Shown here piece after piece: positions 1-7,348 of a stretch of DNA of 64,000 bases; the stretch's first letter is position 1, and each line of letters begins with the position of its first letter. The stretch is from Acidobacterium sp. (GTDB lineage: Bacteria; Acidobacteriota; Terriglobia; Terriglobales; Acidobacteriaceae). The stretch is from positions 27,232-91,231 of the forward strand of contig PKVY01000081.1 of NCBI GenBank assembly GCA_003131625.1, in the 5' to 3' direction. The notes below the pieces were generated by a model, which saw only the letters and a list, made by a program, of their open reading frames with translations, had not been told where the DNA came from and did no database searches. A program made the translations under genes and the position numbers.

Positions 1-324
1 TATCCGGGCGGGGCGGTGTATTGCGGGACGAAGGCGGCGGTGAAGCTGATCAACGACGGGCTGCGCCAGGATCTGATGGGGACGCCGGTGCGAGTGAGCG
101 ACATCGGAGCGGGGATGGTGGAGACGGAGTTCAGCGAAGTGCGTTTTCGCGGAGATCAGGAGCGGGCGGCGAAGGTGTATCAGAACATCACGCCGCTCAC
201 GCCGGACGATGTGGCCGATGCGATTGTGTGGGCGACGACGCGTCCGGCGCATGTGAATGTTGCGCACCTGATCGTTACGACGATCGATCAGGCGAATTCG
301 ATTATGTTCAATCGCAGGGGATAG
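1..324 (+). CDS. ydfG: NADP-dependent SDR oxidoreductase, YdfG-like (5' partial)
   Basis: C-terminal 107 residues of a short-chain dehydrogenase/reductase; the Rossmann-fold start lies outside the window. The catalytic Tyr-x-x-x-Lys is visible as VYCGTK at the very beginning, followed by the substrate/C-terminal part with the sequence order typical of E. coli YdfG (TDIEPG-like segment, VRFRGD, YQN, LTPDDVADAI, PAHVN). YdfG-type enzymes reduce malonic semialdehyde and oxidise 3-hydroxy acids or L-allo-threonine with NADP in the cytoplasm. The frame is open from base 1, so the true start is upstream. The stop codon lies inside a 7-base G-triplet repeat array. Confidence 0.85.
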   Translation, partial: YPGGAVYCGTKAAVKLINDGLRQDLMGTPVRVSDIGAGMVETEFSEVRFRGDQERAAKVYQNITPLTPDDVADAIVWATTRPAHVNVAHLIVTTIDQANSIMFNRRG

Positions 325-347
325 GGTATAGGGATCAGGGTTTAGGG
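317..347 (+). repeat. Heptanucleotide GGG array (copy A)
   Basis: Five GGG runs begin at 317, 324, 331, 338 and 345, exactly 7 bases apart (units of the form YAGGGNN). The array overlaps the stop codon of the ydfG-like gene. It matches the spacing of arrays at about 5072, 7248, 22168 and 41348. Four or more GGG runs with loops of 4 bases are formally compatible with a G-quadruplex on this strand. Confidence 0.8.
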
Positions 348-401
348 AAATGCGACGGGGTACGGGTGGTCGTAGTTCAACAGCACTCATCGGAGATCGA
401 G

Positions 402-992
402 TTGCTTTACCGCAAGCCGTGGTTCCTCTGCCTGCTCGTGAGCAGTAGCGTGGGATGGTCCCAGACGCAGCCTCCCCGTGAAGGGCTGCATGTTGGGGCG
501 GATGTTTTCGCCGGTTACACCTACGTCGCTCCCGACTTTGGAGACTACGACCAGAGCGGCGGGGAGAATGGAGTCGATGGGGCGCTGGACGTGCGATTCA
601 CGCGTCTGTTCGCGGTGGCCGTGGACGCCGGATATCTTCACACGAGCTACAACCCGGTGGAGAGTTCCAGTACAGCAACCGTGCTGGCTGGGCCGAGGTT
701 CTTCTTTCCTGTCGGGCGCGACTCCGCGATTGAACCCTTTGCGGACTTTCTCGGGGGCCTGGCAACCTTCAGCTGGACGGACAGCCACGGCAACGCGTCA
801 CCGTTTACCGGCACGGTTTCGGGCGCTTTTGCGGTGGATGGCGGGCTCGACGTTCGCGCCACGCGGCACCTCTGGGTGCGTGCGCAGGGGGGATATCTGA
901 ACAGCAGCTTCAATACTGTGTTTCCGTCCCTGCAGAGCAGCGCGCATAACGAGCACGGCAGAGCTGCGGTTGGGGTCGTCTGGCGGTTTTGA
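402..992 (+). CDS. Small outer-membrane beta-barrel protein
   Basis: 196-residue exported protein. TTG at 402 is chosen because a GGAG sits 6 bases upstream and because it places a signal peptide (LYRKPWFLCLLVSSSVGWSQ) at the N-terminus. The mature part has alternating hydrophobic/aromatic strands (GADVFAGYTYV, VAVDAGYLHTSY, LWVRAQGGYLNSSF) and ends in a terminal Phe (VVWRF), the usual C-terminal signature of BAM-inserted barrels. It resembles the OmpA-like/OMP_b-brl 8-strand family; the cargo or ligand is unknown. No operon partner is evident. The start codon is the least certain part. Confidence 0.65.
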   Translation: MLYRKPWFLCLLVSSSVGWSQTQPPREGLHVGADVFAGYTYVAPDFGDYDQSGGENGVDGALDVRFTRLFAVAVDAGYLHTSYNPVESSSTATVLAGPRFFFPVGRDSAIEPFADFLGGLATFSWTDSHGNASPFTGTVSGAFAVDGGLDVRATRHLWVRAQGGYLNSSFNTVFPSLQSSAHNEHGRAAVGVVWRF

Positions 993-1046
993 GGGAAGCT
1001 GGTTCGAGATTCCTGTTCTTTGTCGCGGGTATCGGGCGGCGGAGTT

Positions 1047-1292
1047 CTACAGCGCGGCGAGTTTGGCTTCGATTTCCTTCAGCGCGGCCTGGAGGGCTTT
1101 GCGGCGGATGGGGCTGGAGGTGCGCTCGTCGAGAATGCGTTCGCGCTGGATCTCCAGCGCCTCACGCTCGAGGGTGCGGGTGGCTTTGGCGGCGTCGGCG
1201 GCATCCTGACCAGTTTTGACTTTGGTTGATGGCTCGGCAGAACGCTGCTCGACCTGTTCTTCCACGGACTTGCTTTCCCATCCTCTGGCCAT
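1047..1292 (-). CDS. Small charged coiled-coil protein, unknown function
   Basis: 81 residues beginning MARGWESKSVEEQ. The body is very rich in Glu, Lys, Arg and Ala with a heptad-like pattern (LEREALEIQRERIL, RKALQAALKEIEAKLAAL), suggesting one or two long alpha helices or a coiled coil. No signal peptide or membrane segment. It runs convergently towards the barrel gene and divergently from the alcohol dehydrogenase. The open frame extends 41 codons further upstream, but that part is low-complexity and crosses towards the dehydrogenase start, so the internal ATG is preferred. I do not recognise the family. Confidence 0.55.
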   Translation of the reverse strand: MARGWESKSVEEQVEQRSAEPSTKVKTGQDAADAAKATRTLEREALEIQRERILDERTSSPIRRKALQAALKEIEAKLAAL

Positions 1293-1424
1293 GGATCCAT
1301 GGTAGCCCCGAAACGCGGGCGCAGTGTGATTAGTTCGCACCATTCGGGCGCGACGGCCCACTTCGGTTCCTTTGTGGCGGGGTGAACGCTGCATCCTTTG
1401 TTCACGGTGTGGCATCCTGCGTTT

Positions 1425-2438
1425 ATGAAAGCCTGGCGCCTTCCTTCATTTGGCATTGACAAGCTGGAACTGGTGACGCTGCCGGATCCGAAGCCGCAGC
1501 GCGGCGAGGTGGTGATCAAAGTACACGCAGTGTCGTGGAACTTTCGTGACCTGATGGTGGTGCAGGGACGATACAACCCGAAGATGCATCTGCCGCGCAT
1601 CCCGTGTTCTGACGGGGCAGGCGAAGTGATGGCGATCGGCGAAGGCGTGACGCGCGTGCAGGTGGGCGATCGCGTGGCGGGCATTTTTATGCAGAACTGG
1701 ATCGACGGCGAGGCGGATGCGGCGAAGATTCGCGGAGCGCTGGGCGGCGACATCGATGGCATGCTGGCGGAATTTGTTGTGCTGCGCGAAGAAGGGGTGC
1801 TGCGTTTTCCAGAGCATTTGTCGTATGAAGAGGCGGCGACGCTGCCGTGCGCCGCGGTAACAGCGTGGAATGCGCTTTTTCATACCGGCGGAGTAACGCC
1901 GGGCGACACCGTGGTAATCCAGGGAACGGGCGGAGTGTCCACTTTTGCACTGCTGTTCGCGAAAATGCTGGGAGCGCGCGTGCTCGGTACATCGAGCAGC
2001 GACGCGAAGCTGGAGCGTGCGAAGACGCTGGGGCTCGATGATGGAGTGAACTATCGCCAGCATCCTGAATGGGATAAGTGGGTAGTAGAAAAAACGGGTG
2101 GGCGTGGCGCCGATCTTATTGTGGAAGTGGGCGGAGCGGGGACGCTGATGCAATCGTTGCGCGCGGTGCGGATCGGCGGAGCGGTTGCGCAGATTGGCGT
2201 GTTGAGCGGAAAAGGGGAGGGGGTTGAAATCTCGTTACTGTTGCACAGGCAGGTTCGTCTTCGCGGGATTTATGTAGGATCGCGGTTCGATTTTGAGAAG
2301 ATGAACCGAGCAATCGCACAGCAGAAATTGAAACCCGTGGTAGATGAGGTGTTTAGCTTCAGCGACGCGTCATCAGCGTTGCGCCGTATGGAGTCAGGGG
2401 CTCATTTTGGGAAGCTGGTTACTTCCGTGACGCACTGA
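1425..2438 (+). CDS. Zinc-independent-type medium-chain alcohol dehydrogenase
   Basis: 337-residue medium-chain dehydrogenase/reductase. The N-terminal GroES-like catalytic domain (about 1-130) carries the family segments VSWNFRDLMVVQGRY and PCSDGAGEV. The Rossmann domain (about 130-290) has the nucleotide loop QGTGGVSTFAL. The structural zinc cysteine cluster of classical ADHs is absent, which fits the MDR subfamily of NAD(P)-dependent alcohol dehydrogenases/quinone reductases. It probably reduces or oxidises a small carbonyl/alcohol in the cytoplasm; the substrate cannot be read from sequence. ATG 1425 gives the expected N-terminus (MKAWRLPSFG). It stands alone. Confidence 0.85.
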   Translation: MKAWRLPSFGIDKLELVTLPDPKPQRGEVVIKVHAVSWNFRDLMVVQGRYNPKMHLPRIPCSDGAGEVMAIGEGVTRVQVGDRVAGIFMQNWIDGEADAAKIRGALGGDIDGMLAEFVVLREEGVLRFPEHLSYEEAATLPCAAVTAWNALFHTGGVTPGDTVVIQGTGGVSTFALLFAKMLGARVLGTSSSDAKLERAKTLGLDDGVNYRQHPEWDKWVVEKTGGRGADLIVEVGGAGTLMQSLRAVRIGGAVAQIGVLSGKGEGVEISLLLHRQVRLRGIYVGSRFDFEKMNRAIAQQKLKPVVDEVFSFSDASSALRRMESGAHFGKLVTSVTH

Positions 2439-2482
2439 AAATGTTTGTTGCAATGGCGACATTTTGCCTCAAGATGCATCTT
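2438..2482. promoter_or_regulatory. Inverted repeats between dehydrogenase and zinc-ribbon gene
   Basis: AAAATGT (2438-2444) is complementary to ACATTTT (2459-2465), and a perfect 12-base palindrome AAGATGCATCTT follows at 2471-2482. They lie 70 bases before the next start codon. They could be a weak terminator arm plus an operator; there is no T-run after the first hairpin, so intrinsic termination is doubtful. Confidence 0.3.
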
Positions 2483-2550
2483 AACAAGTGCTCGCTGCAA
2501 GCGATCACAGCACGATCAGAGAGACCAGAAAGAAAGGAGCTGCTAACGCT

Positions 2551-2844
2551 ATGAACTTCCTGATGGCCTGCCTGCAATCGGTTCTCAATTTCTTCTCAAA
2601 GATTTTCTTTGGCTGCACGCATTCGAGGGTGACGCGCCCGTTCACGATCGCCGAGGAGACGTACGAGGTCTGCCTCGATTGCGGGAAACAGATTTTCTAC
2701 TCCGCGCAGGAAATGCGGCCACTGACGCCGTGGGAAATCCGGCGGATGAAGGCCGCGCGAGCGGGCGAACTGAAAGTGGTCCCTATCAACTCCGCGGTTC
2801 CGCGTCTGGTTCCGGGGGGTCAGAAGCCCAATATCGCCGCGTAA
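2551..2844 (+). CDS. Small putative zinc-ribbon protein
   Basis: 97 residues, start fixed by AAAGGAG 11 bases upstream. An N-terminal hydrophobic stretch (LMACLQSVLNFFSKIFFG) is followed by Cys22-x-His24 and, 17 residues later, Cys41-x-x-Cys44 (CLDCGKQ). Together they look like one four-ligand zinc site. The remainder is basic and ends without recognised domains. The gene is monocistronic, closed by a clear intrinsic terminator. Function is unknown; a membrane-associated zinc-ribbon protein is the most that the sequence supports. Confidence 0.65.
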   Translation: MNFLMACLQSVLNFFSKIFFGCTHSRVTRPFTIAEETYEVCLDCGKQIFYSAQEMRPLTPWEIRRMKAARAGELKVVPINSAVPRLVPGGQKPNIAA

Positions 2845-2869
2845 AAGTTTCTCCTTGTTGTTCCTCTTG

Positions 2870-2895
2870 AAGGGAGCGTTTCGGCGCTCCCTTTT
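2870..2895 (+). terminator. Intrinsic terminator
   Basis: GGGAGCG (2872-2878), a 6-base loop and CGCTCCC (2885-2891) form a perfect 7-bp stem followed directly by TTTT. It ends the zinc-ribbon gene. Confidence 0.8.
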
Positions 2896-2956
2896 CACTT
2901 TTGTGGGACAGCGGCCCGGGGGGCGAGGAGGCTAAGATAGACACTGGCTTTCCCCC

Positions 2957-5110
2957 ATGGGTCGTGTTCTGACAAGTCGGCTGCTGCTGGCGGTTCTGGC
3001 TCTCGGTGTGGCCGGGTGCGGCAGCGTCAACTATGCCGCGCAGGCGGGGGATGGCAGCTTTTCGCTGAGCGCAGCGACGCGGTCGACCGGCACGAACGGG
3101 CAAATCGCGCTGCATGCGATGCTGCCATCGGGCGATGCGGCTTCGGTGACGTGGAAGATTGCGTCGGGGACGAATGCGGCGACGCTGGGCCAGGGAAACG
3201 TCGACGCGACGGGCGTTTATACCGCGCCGGGATCGCTTTCCGCAGACGGGATTACGGTGCGGGTGGAAGCGACGCTCCGGAGCGACGCGCAGAGCACGGC
3301 CTCGCTGACGATCGCGGTACATCCTGGATTTGTGCAGCCGCTGCTGCCGCAGAATGTGGCGCTGACGGCGGGGGCGACAGCCGATGTGACGGCGCAGATT
3401 GCCGAAGTGGATGCCGGCAGCGTGAAGTGGTCGCTCGAGAGCGCGCCGAATGGCGAGCAGAATTCAACGACAGGAACGCTGGGTTCGGTGAGTGGCTCGT
3501 CGTGCCAGCGCAGCTCCGACCGCTACACCACGTGCACGGCAACGTACACGGCGCCGAGCGCGATTCCGCAGCAGGATGTGTATGTGGTGGCGGCGGTGAA
3601 TGGGAGTAAAGTGACGTCGCCGCTGCACGTGCTGCTGAACAGCCGCGGGGTGGTGAGCAATCCGATTGCGAATCAGGCGATCCAGACAGGACCGGCGATG
3701 CTGGGTGCGTCGGGCGGGAACGATGGGGATTACGACACCTGGGAGGACCGCAAAGGCGAGTCGTTTGTGGCCGATTGCTGTGGCGGCACGCTGGGCGCGC
3801 TGGTGGAAGACGGGCAGAACAACCAGTACATCCTGAGCAACAACCATGTGCTGGCGGAGTCGGATCAAGGGCACGTGGGGGACACCATCGATCAGCCGGG
3901 GATGATCGATGGCGGGTGCACGCCGCTGAGCCGGCCGGGATCGACGCTGCACCCGATTGGGACTCTGCAGTACTTCGTGCCGCTGGCTTCGCAGCAGACG
4001 AATGTGGACGCAGCGCTGGCGCTGGCTGCGCCGGGCTCGGTGGATCCATCGGGGAGCATTCTGGGGCTGGGCACGTCGGGACGCGATCAGGCGCTGAGCG
4101 GGGCTCCGCCGATGGCGGGGCATGGCGAGACGCTGACGGCAGCGAACCTGGGCATGGACGTGGCGAAGAGCGGGCGCACAACGGGGCTGACCTGCTCCAG
4201 CATTAACGCGGTTGCGCTGACGGTGAAGGTGGACTACTACAAGGATTGCGCGGAGACGCAGCCCTACACCACGAAGACATTTGAGAATCAGATTGGGATT
4301 GGCGGCACGCACTTCACCGACAGCGGCGACTCGGGCGCGCTGGTGCTGGATGCGAGCAATGCGCAGGCGGTGGGGCTGTACTTCGCCGGCGGGACCGATG
4401 GGGATGGCAACGGGTTGAGCGTGGTCAATCCCATTGGCGATGTGCTGCACGAGCTGAGCACGGAGACGGGCAGCCCACTGAGCCTGGTGGGCACGAACAC
4501 GGCCCATTCGATTGCGTGCCTGCGCTACGATCCCGCGGTGCCGACGGAGCCGCCGTACGTGGGGCCTGCGGCGCTGGATCGGGCGCAGGCGATTGCCGAG
4601 GGCGCGGCGGATACTCTGCGCGGCAATGGGGTTTTGGGAACGGCGGCGGGGCATAGTCTGGACAGCCCGGGCGATCCAGCGGTGGTGGTTTATGTCGATC
4701 ACGCGACAGCGACCGTGCCGGAGACGATTGAGGGCATGCGGACGCAGGTGATCGTGACGGATGCTGGCGCAGTGGCACGCGGGACGGCTCCGGCGATGCC
4801 TGCGCTGGAAGCGGGGCTGCATTTATCGAGCGCGGCGCTGGCCGGCGCGACGGCGGTGGAGCAAGGTGTGGCTCCGGGGCTGATGGCCGATCCGGCGGTT
4901 TTTGGCGTGGGCGTGACCGAGAGCCGGGATAATCCTGCGGAAGCGGCACTGCTGGTGCTGGTGGACATCGGGCGGAATCCGCAGTCGATGCCGATGACGA
5001 TGGGCGGGCTGCGGGTGGAGTATATGCGGCTGCATCGGTTTCACACGACGCTGTCGAAGTTTGCGACGGCACAGCGTTCAGGGTGCAGCGTTCAGCGTTC
5101 AGCGAATTAG
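2957..5110 (+). CDS. Lipoprotein with Ig-like region and trypsin-like protease domain
   Basis: 717 residues. The signal peptide ends in a lipobox (LGVAGC), so the protein is probably membrane-anchored outside the cytoplasm. Residues about 30-240 are Ser/Thr/Ala-rich, Ig/BIG2-like beta repeats. A chymotrypsin-fold domain follows, with a complete triad: His297 (SNNHVLAES), Asp351 (TNVDAALAL) and Ser459 (SGDSGALVL). After it comes a tandem duplication of about 75 residues (see findings). An endopeptidase acting in the periplasm or at the outer membrane is inferred; the substrate is unknown. The last ten codons are made from a 7-base tandem repeat. Monocistronic; convergent with the vapBC pair. 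Confidence 0.75.
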   Translation: MGRVLTSRLLLAVLALGVAGCGSVNYAAQAGDGSFSLSAATRSTGTNGQIALHAMLPSGDAASVTWKIASGTNAATLGQGNVDATGVYTAPGSLSADGITVRVEATLRSDAQSTASLTIAVHPGFVQPLLPQNVALTAGATADVTAQIAEVDAGSVKWSLESAPNGEQNSTTGTLGSVSGSSCQRSSDRYTTCTATYTAPSAIPQQDVYVVAAVNGSKVTSPLHVLLNSRGVVSNPIANQAIQTGPAMLGASGGNDGDYDTWEDRKGESFVADCCGGTLGALVEDGQNNQYILSNNHVLAESDQGHVGDTIDQPGMIDGGCTPLSRPGSTLHPIGTLQYFVPLASQQTNVDAALALAAPGSVDPSGSILGLGTSGRDQALSGAPPMAGHGETLTAANLGMDVAKSGRTTGLTCSSINAVALTVKVDYYKDCAETQPYTTKTFENQIGIGGTHFTDSGDSGALVLDASNAQAVGLYFAGGTDGDGNGLSVVNPIGDVLHELSTETGSPLSLVGTNTAHSIACLRYDPAVPTEPPYVGPAALDRAQAIAEGAADTLRGNGVLGTAAGHSLDSPGDPAVVVYVDHATATVPETIEGMRTQVIVTDAGAVARGTAPAMPALEAGLHLSSAALAGATAVEQGVAPGLMADPAVFGVGVTESRDNPAEAALLVLVDIGRNPQSMPMTMGGLRVEYMRLHRFHTTLSKFATAQRSGCSVQRSAN
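5072..5104 (+). repeat. Heptanucleotide array inside a coding 3' end (copy E)
   Basis: CAG phases recur every 7 bases from 5072 (CAGCGTT, CAGGGTG, CAGCGTT, CAGCGTT, CAGCGAA). The array forms the last codons of the protease-like lipoprotein just before its TAG. It has the same period and core as the G-triplet arrays elsewhere in the window, but with fewer G-runs. Confidence 0.75.
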
Positions 5111-5151
5111 AGTTCCGGACGCGGCGTAAAACACGGCCCGAGTAAGGGTGA

Positions 5152-5538
5152 TCAGAAGAGATGGATTGGTCCTTGGTAGCGGGCGATTGCGGGATCGACG
5201 GTGAGCAGCAGCAGCCCGTCGGCGGTGGCCTGCGCGATGAGCATGCGGTCGAAAGGGTCTTTGTGCAGAGGGGGGAGTCCGGCGACTGCGACTGCGTGCC
5301 TGCCGGTGATGGCGAGTTCGGTATAGCCGTTGTCGAGCAGGCCGCGGCGGAGGAGGGCCGGATCGGCACGAAAGTCGGTGCGGCCGAGGCTGTTCTTGAT
5401 GGCAATCTCCCACAGGCTGGCGGCGCTGAAGACGAGCTGATGCTCGGGTTCTTCGATCATCGCGCGCGCGGCAGCCGGCAGGTGGTTGGGTTCGCTCGCT
5501 CCCCAGAGGAGCAGGTGGGTATCGAGGAGCAGCCTCAT
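5152..5538 (-). CDS. vapC: VapC-type PIN-domain toxin
   Basis: 128-residue PIN ribonuclease. The four acidic active-site positions are present: Asp6 (LLLDTHLLLW), Glu44 (SLWEIAIKNS), Asp97 (DPFDRMLIAQ) and Asp115 (LTVDPAIARY). VapC toxins cut tRNA or rRNA with Mg2+ and are held inactive by the cognate antitoxin. The start ATG overlaps the antitoxin stop (ATGA), so the two are translationally coupled. The family is the LLDTHLLLW branch usually paired with Phd/YefM-type antitoxins, as here. Confidence 0.92.
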   Translation of the reverse strand: MRLLLDTHLLLWGASEPNHLPAAARAMIEEPEHQLVFSAASLWEIAIKNSLGRTDFRADPALLRRGLLDNGYTELAITGRHAVAVAGLPPLHKDPFDRMLIAQATADGLLLLTVDPAIARYQGPIHLF

Positions 5539-5789
5539 TGCCCGCCATCGAACAGCGTGGCGATTTCATCCGCGCCCAGCCGATCGAAATCCTCGGGAAC
5601 AGAGATCTGCCCGGCGAGGAACCCGGTGCGGCGGACGGCCAGCGGCAGCGGCGCATCGATGGCGGTGACCCTGACGACGGGTTTGCCGGCCTTGGCAATG
5701 ACGAAGGGCTCTCCCTGGACTGCTTCCTCGATGAGGCGGGAGAGGTGGGTCTTGGCTTCGTGGATATTGACCGTTTTGGCGGGCTTCAT
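5535..5789 (-). CDS. Phd/YefM-type antitoxin
   Basis: 84 residues. The N-terminal dimer/DNA-binding part (VNIHEAKTHLSRLIEEAVQG, then FVIAKAGKPVVRV) is the typical Phd/YefM fold; the C-terminal tail that wraps the toxin is variable. It is the first gene of the pair and probably represses its own promoter, where a perfect inverted repeat is seen 5 bases upstream of the start codon. It neutralises the downstream VapC. Confidence 0.92.
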   Translation of the reverse strand: MKPAKTVNIHEAKTHLSRLIEEAVQGEPFVIAKAGKPVVRVTAIDAPLPLAVRRTGFLAGQISVPEDFDRLGADEIATLFDGGQ

Positions 5790-5794
5790 GATGA

Positions 5795-5813
5795 ACTAAG
5801 TCTACTTAGTCTA
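5795..5813 (-). promoter_or_regulatory. Probable operator of the vapBC pair
   Basis: Inverted repeat ACTAAG-TCTA-CTTAGT (5795-5810) plus a direct repeat AGTCTA (5799-5804 and 5808-5813) immediately upstream of the antitoxin start. Position and symmetry suit autoregulation by the antitoxin/toxin complex. The AT-rich island stands out in GC-rich DNA. Confidence 0.6.
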
Positions 5814-5843
5814 GTCCATCACTGTCAAGCAAGAGACAGCGCC

Positions 5844-7247
5844 TCAGCTATGCAGAGCGGCGATCGCCTCCGGAGCCGCCTTTTCGGTGCGGAATTCGCC
5901 TTCCCATTGGGCGACGACGGCGGAGGCGAGACAGTTGCCGACGACGTTGACGACGGTGCGGCCCATGTCCATGATGGCGTCGACGCCGAGGATGACGAGG
6001 ATGGGCTCGACGGGCAGCGCGAAGATGGAGGCGGTGGCGAGAATCACGACCAGGACGGAGCGGGCGACGCCGGCGACGCCTTTGCTGGTCAACATGAGGA
6101 CGCCGACCACGGTGAGCTGGCGGCCGAGGCTCATGTGGATGCCAGCAGCCTGGGCGGTGAAGATGACGGCGATGGAGCAGTAGAGCGCCGATCCCGCCGT
6201 GTTGAAGGTGTAGCCGGTGGGGATGACGAAGGCGACGATATTGCGCGGGACGCCGTAGGCTTCCATGGCCTCGATGGCCCGTGGGAGCGCGGCTTCGCTG
6301 GTGCTGGTGGCGAAGGCGATGGTGGCGGGTTCGGCGACGGCGCGGAGAAACTCACGCAGGGGCAGGCGCGCGATCAGCAGCGCGGGCAGCATGGCCACGA
6401 GCGCGAAGACGACGATCGCAATGTAGAGGGTGAGCGCAAGCTTGCCGAGGTTGAGCATGACGCCGAGTCCCGATTGCGCGACGGTGAAGGCGAGAGCGGC
6501 GGCGACTCCAACGGGCGCGTAGAGCATGACGAAGTTGGTGAAGGCGAACATCACCTCGGTGAGCGATTCGCAAAGGCGGAGCATGGGCGCGCGCTTCGTT
6601 TCGCTGACGCGGCTGAGGGCGAGTCCGAAGAAGATGGCGAAGACGGCGACCTGGAGGATTTGATTGTCGGCGACGGCGCTGGCGATGTTTTCAGGGAAAA
6701 CGTGCAGCAGGAATTGCTGCCAGGAGATGGCGGTTTGCTGCGGGAGCGCGGCCGTGGAGACCGCGGCGTGCGCGGCCATGTTGAGGCCGACACCGGCTTT
6801 CGAAATGTTGATGGCGACGAGACCGATGACCAGCGCGATGGTGGTCAGGGTTTCGAAGTAGACGAGAGATTTCAGGCCAAGCCGACCGACGGTTTTGGCG
6901 TCGGCGTGGCCGGCGATGCCGGTGACGAGGGTTCCGAAGATGAGGGGCGCGACGATGACGCGGATGAGGCGGAGGAAGATGTCGCCGAAGACGCGACCGG
7001 ACAAGGCGACATGTGGAGCGTCGACGCCGAACTCGATGCCTGCCAGCATGCCGACGAAGATCCAGCCGGTGAGGGAGCGGCGGCGCGACGCTGCCCAGGC
7101 GAGAAGGACAAGCGCGACGATGCGGACAGCGATGGCTGCGACGCGCGCAGCAGGCCAGGAATGCTGCGCTGCGGCTGCGGCGGCGTAGAGCACGAGGCCG
7201 GTGATCGCCAGCATCGAGACATTCGGCTTTTGCGCGGCCGACTTCAT
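5844..7247 (-). CDS. Dicarboxylate/amino acid:cation symporter (DctA/GltP family)
   Basis: 467-residue inner-membrane transporter of the DAACS family. It shows many hydrophobic helices and the signature elements of the transport core: re-entrant hairpin 1 as TSTSEAALP, helix 7 as PTGYTFNTAGSALY, and helix 8 as MGRTVVNVVGN. DctA-like members import C4-dicarboxylates and GltP-like ones glutamate/aspartate, driven by Na+ or H+. The Asn in VVGN is usual for DctA; the helix-7 motif is not (usual NxDGT, here NTAGS). The N-terminus is longer than average, with two extra hydrophobic segments. Monocistronic; a heptanucleotide array abuts the start codon. Confidence 0.88.
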   Translation of the reverse strand: MKSAAQKPNVSMLAITGLVLYAAAAAAQHSWPAARVAAIAVRIVALVLLAWAASRRRSLTGWIFVGMLAGIEFGVDAPHVALSGRVFGDIFLRLIRVIVAPLIFGTLVTGIAGHADAKTVGRLGLKSLVYFETLTTIALVIGLVAINISKAGVGLNMAAHAAVSTAALPQQTAISWQQFLLHVFPENIASAVADNQILQVAVFAIFFGLALSRVSETKRAPMLRLCESLTEVMFAFTNFVMLYAPVGVAAALAFTVAQSGLGVMLNLGKLALTLYIAIVVFALVAMLPALLIARLPLREFLRAVAEPATIAFATSTSEAALPRAIEAMEAYGVPRNIVAFVIPTGYTFNTAGSALYCSIAVIFTAQAAGIHMSLGRQLTVVGVLMLTSKGVAGVARSVLVVILATASIFALPVEPILVILGVDAIMDMGRTVVNVVGNCLASAVVAQWEGEFRTEKAAPEAIAALHS

Positions 7248-7284
7248 GGGAGCAGGGTACAGGGTACAGGGCGCAGGGTGCAGC
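7248..7284 (+). repeat. Heptanucleotide GGG array (copy B)
   Basis: GGG runs start at 7248, 7255, 7262, 7269 and 7276, exactly 7 bases apart (core CAGGGTA). It begins at the base next to the start codon of the minus-strand symporter, so it would lie in that gene's 5' leader (as C-runs in the mRNA). A 2-unit echo is at 7306-7317. Confidence 0.85.
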
Positions 7285-7348
7285 GAAAAGCGGCCGGGGA
7301 GTGATCAGCGTTCAGGCACCCGGCGTCGGGCTGTTTTATCCTGCTGGC

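Noticed and set aside
2438-2465. Terminator after the medium-chain dehydrogenase
   Set aside because: The 7-base stem has a 14-base loop and is AT-rich without a following T-run.
3464-4822. 452-codon minus-strand frame opposite the trypsin-like lipoprotein
   Set aside because: Arg/His/Gln-rich antisense shadow without domain or ribosome site; the plus strand has a full catalytic triad.
7248-7284. Heptamer arrays considered as CRISPR or VNTR-type spacers
   Set aside because: Units are 7 bases in direct tandem with no unique spacers and no cas genes, so they are simple tandem repeats.
5538-7304. 588-codon plus-strand frame opposite the DctA-like transporter
   Set aside because: Extremely rich in Gly/Asp/Glu; it is the antisense image of a hydrophobic membrane protein, and no start signal is present.
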